The notes beneath the pieces are model-generated. The model was not told the DNA's origin, ran no database searches, and saw nothing but the letters and a program-made list of their open reading frames with translations. The position numbers were made by a program, and so were the translations under genes. From positions 37,497 through 101,496 of the forward strand of contig NZ_FRBN01000013.1 of NCBI RefSeq assembly GCF_900142625.1: 64,000 bases of DNA, in the 5' to 3' direction. Below are positions 62,508 to 64,000 of this stretch, piece after piece (positions within the stretch are counted from its first letter, which is position 1; each line of letters opens with the position of its first letter). Origin of the DNA: Roseovarius marisflavi (GTDB lineage: Bacteria; Pseudomonadota; Alphaproteobacteria; Rhodobacterales; Rhodobacteraceae).

Positions 62508-63044
62508 GTGACCACAGAAAATGAAGATATTTGCAGAGTAAGAGGGCGTGTTAAGTGGTTTGACCCGGTAAAAGGGTTTGGGTTTGTGGTTTCTGATGAG
62601 GGTGGCCCCGATATTTTGTTACATGCCAATGTTCTAAGGAACTTTGGCCAAAGCTCGGTGGCCGATCGCGCCAGCGTTGAACTTGACGTGCAAAGCACAG
62701 AGCGTGGCCGCCAGGCGGTCACGGTCCATTCAATCGAGCCGCCAGATGCGTCCGAGATGGGGACTCTTGCCGATCTTGACGACATTGATCCGGAAGTCAT
62801 CCGCGCCGCACCGCTAGAGCCGGCGCGCGTCAAATGGTTCGACAAGGGCAAGGGATTTGGCTTTGCCAACACCTTTGGGCGCGATGAGGATGTGTTTGTT
62901 CACATAGAAGTGCTCCATCGCTCGGGTTTAGCCGATTTGCAGCCCGGTGAGGCATTGGCGATCCGCGTGATTGAGGGTAAAAGGGGGCGAATGGCAACTG
63001 AGGTGTGCGGATGGGAAATGGCAATAAAGGCATCGGAGTCTTAG
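62508..63044 (+). CDS. Double cold-shock-domain protein
   Basis: A 178-residue protein with two cold-shock domains: GRVKWFDPVKGFGFVVSDEG (about 13-75) and ARVKWFDKGKGFGFANTFG (about 105-170), joined by an acidic linker. Both keep RNP1-like KGFGFV/KGFGFA; RNP2 is clearer in the second (DVFVHIEVL) than the first (DILLHANVL). Starts with GTG. Likely an RNA chaperone. Confidence 0.92.
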   Translation: MTTENEDICRVRGRVKWFDPVKGFGFVVSDEGGPDILLHANVLRNFGQSSVADRASVELDVQSTERGRQAVTVHSIEPPDASEMGTLADLDDIDPEVIRAAPLEPARVKWFDKGKGFGFANTFGRDEDVFVHIEVLHRSGLADLQPGEALAIRVIEGKRGRMATEVCGWEMAIKASES

Positions 63045-63499
63045 CGGCGTGTGTTTTGGCCTTTTCGGGGGCGATGGCCTCTGCAGAAGAGTGTCGTGAA
63101 GACGCGGTCATTTTCCGCAGCGATGCCGGCATGGCGCGCTTCCGCGTCGAGGTCGCCGATGACAAGGCCGAGCGCGCGCAGGGACTGATGAACCGCGAAA
63201 CGCTGTCGAAAAGTGCGGGTATGTTGTTTGTCTATCCGAACCCGCAGCAGGTCGGGTTCTGGATGAAAAACACGCTGATCCCGCTCGACATGATCTTTCT
63301 GGACAAAACCGGCACGGTGAAGAAAGTGCATAGCAATGCAAAGCCGCATGATGAAACCCCGATCATGGGCGGGAGCGGCATTCTTGCGGTTCTTGAAATC
63401 AACGCTGGTCTTGCCCGCAAGATCGGCATCAGCGAAGGCTGGCAGATGCGCCACCCGAGCTTTGACCGGGACACGGCGGCCTGGCCCTGCGACGGATAA
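63011..63499 (+). CDS. Exported DUF192 protein
   Basis: A 162-residue protein starting at ATG 63011 inside the end of the cold-shock gene. Signal peptide VLAACVLAFSGAMASA. DUF192 core: ERAQGLMNRETLS, MLFVYPNPQQVGFWMKNTLI and PLDMIFLDKTG. Function unclear; probably periplasmic. Confidence 0.9.
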   Translation: MGNGNKGIGVLAACVLAFSGAMASAEECREDAVIFRSDAGMARFRVEVADDKAERAQGLMNRETLSKSAGMLFVYPNPQQVGFWMKNTLIPLDMIFLDKTGTVKKVHSNAKPHDETPIMGGSGILAVLEINAGLARKIGISEGWQMRHPSFDRDTAAWPCDG

Positions 63500-63563
63500 A
63501 TTCCGGGGCGGTGAGTTAGGGCTTTTCAATCCCGGGAATCGCCTTTAGACACCCCCTCAGTTC

Positions 63564-63640
63564 GGGGCGTAGCGCAGCCTGGTAGCGCACCTGTTTTGGG
63601 AACAGGGGGTCGTGAGTTCGAATCTCTCCGCCCCGACCAC
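63564..63640 (+). tRNA. tRNA-Pro (TGG)
   Basis: A 77-nt cloverleaf: acceptor CGGGGCG with CGCCCCG, D-arm GCGCAGCCTGGTAGCGC, anticodon TGG in loop TTTGGGA, T-arm GAGTTCGAATCTC, discriminator A and encoded CCA. Confidence 0.97.
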
Positions 63641-63669
63641 AAAATCCCAGATGTGACGGCTTGGACCGT

Positions 63670-63693
63670 CCGCCCTCCGGGTGGGCGGTTTTT
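63670..63693 (+). terminator. Terminator after tRNA-Pro
   Basis: CCGCCC/GGGCGG stem with a seven-base loop followed by TTTTT, 30 bp after the tRNA. Confidence 0.8.
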
Positions 63694-64000
63694 GCTTTTG
63701 CGGCGCTCCTGCCCCGAGACGTTGCGCGCACAAAGCGTTAGCCGAAATACGCCATCTGTCCCTTGCCTTTAAGGTGTTTCGCTGAGGCTGCGGTGCCGGA
63801 AAGGGTAGGTTCGCCTATTCCTCTCGGCGCTCTGCTTCGTCACGATCTCGTTCGTATTGCTTTGTGCCAGGAAACGGCGGCAACCAGGCCTCGCGGCGAA
63901 TGACCTGTGTGGATGGCTCCTGCATAGCAAGACATTTTTGATCAGATTTGTGCATTTGTCAGAAGCAGTCATGTGTCCGGCCTGTTTGCGCGGTTTTGAC
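63694..64000. other. No gene recognised at window end
   Basis: A 67-residue minus-strand frame (63769-63972) has no family features. I see no RNA or repeat here. Confidence 0.5.

Overview
The window looks like chromosome of an alphaproteobacterium of the Rhodobacterales (Roseobacter/Paracoccaceae type). Supporting signs are high GC with strong third-position bias, alphaproteobacterial FNR/FixK boxes (TTGAT-N4-ATCAA), GlnE, a DksA with one remaining zinc-site cysteine, a TRAP dicarboxylate system, and small protein families I associate with this order (a DUF6778-type lipoprotein, an RSP_2648-type PIN protein, a DUF2927 lipoprotein). This placement is inference from gene content, not from a search.

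1-12 kb is an oxygen/stress island. It holds a Crp/Fnr regulator (cut by the window edge), an OmpR-type response regulator, a soluble PAS hybrid histidine kinase whose PAS domain has the FixL-type haem His/Arg pair, a host-attachment-family protein, a site-2 protease with CBS domains plus a flavodoxin-fold quinone reductase, a LonB-like protease plus a possible stress protein, a broken kelch gene, and an exported protein with four internal repeats. Perfect or near-perfect FNR/FixK boxes lie in front of most of these transcription units.

12-19 kb is the most unusual part, a divergent cassette. On the minus strand lie a small I9-propeptide-like protein, a subtilisin (S8) with a long Lys/Glu-rich tail, a perfect GC stem-loop, a pre-ATP-grasp-like partner and a RimK-like ATP-grasp ligase. 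On the plus strand is a 908-residue protein joining an SGNH hydrolase, a trypsin-like protease and an endonuclease/exonuclease/phosphatase domain. I know of no described pathway with this set.

19-23.3 kb is a decayed mobile island: a conjugative coupling-protein fragment, a large serine recombinase with a translationally coupled 51-residue ORF, a broken GIY-YIG gene and a nuclease-like remnant. It ends beside tRNA-Asn.

23.4-64 kb is mostly conserved housekeeping sequence: metallo-hydrolase, sensor kinase, DEAD-box helicase, glycosyltransferase, MaoC, HAD, flavin reductase, a TRAP operon (dctPQM) with its DctBD two-component system, AlgH/YqgE, Bpt, RDD, YbaK, GlnE, RlmI and PIN, a vWA/DUF2927/MoxR cluster, DksA, FAD monooxygenase, an outer-membrane protein, RluE, rhodanese, TrpE, PpiD, aminotransferase, Gpt, LysE, FabI, PdxH, a double cold-shock protein, DUF192 and tRNA-Pro. 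The DctD homologue lacks the GAFTGA loop and the usual Walker A lysine, so sigma54 activation of the TRAP genes is doubtful.
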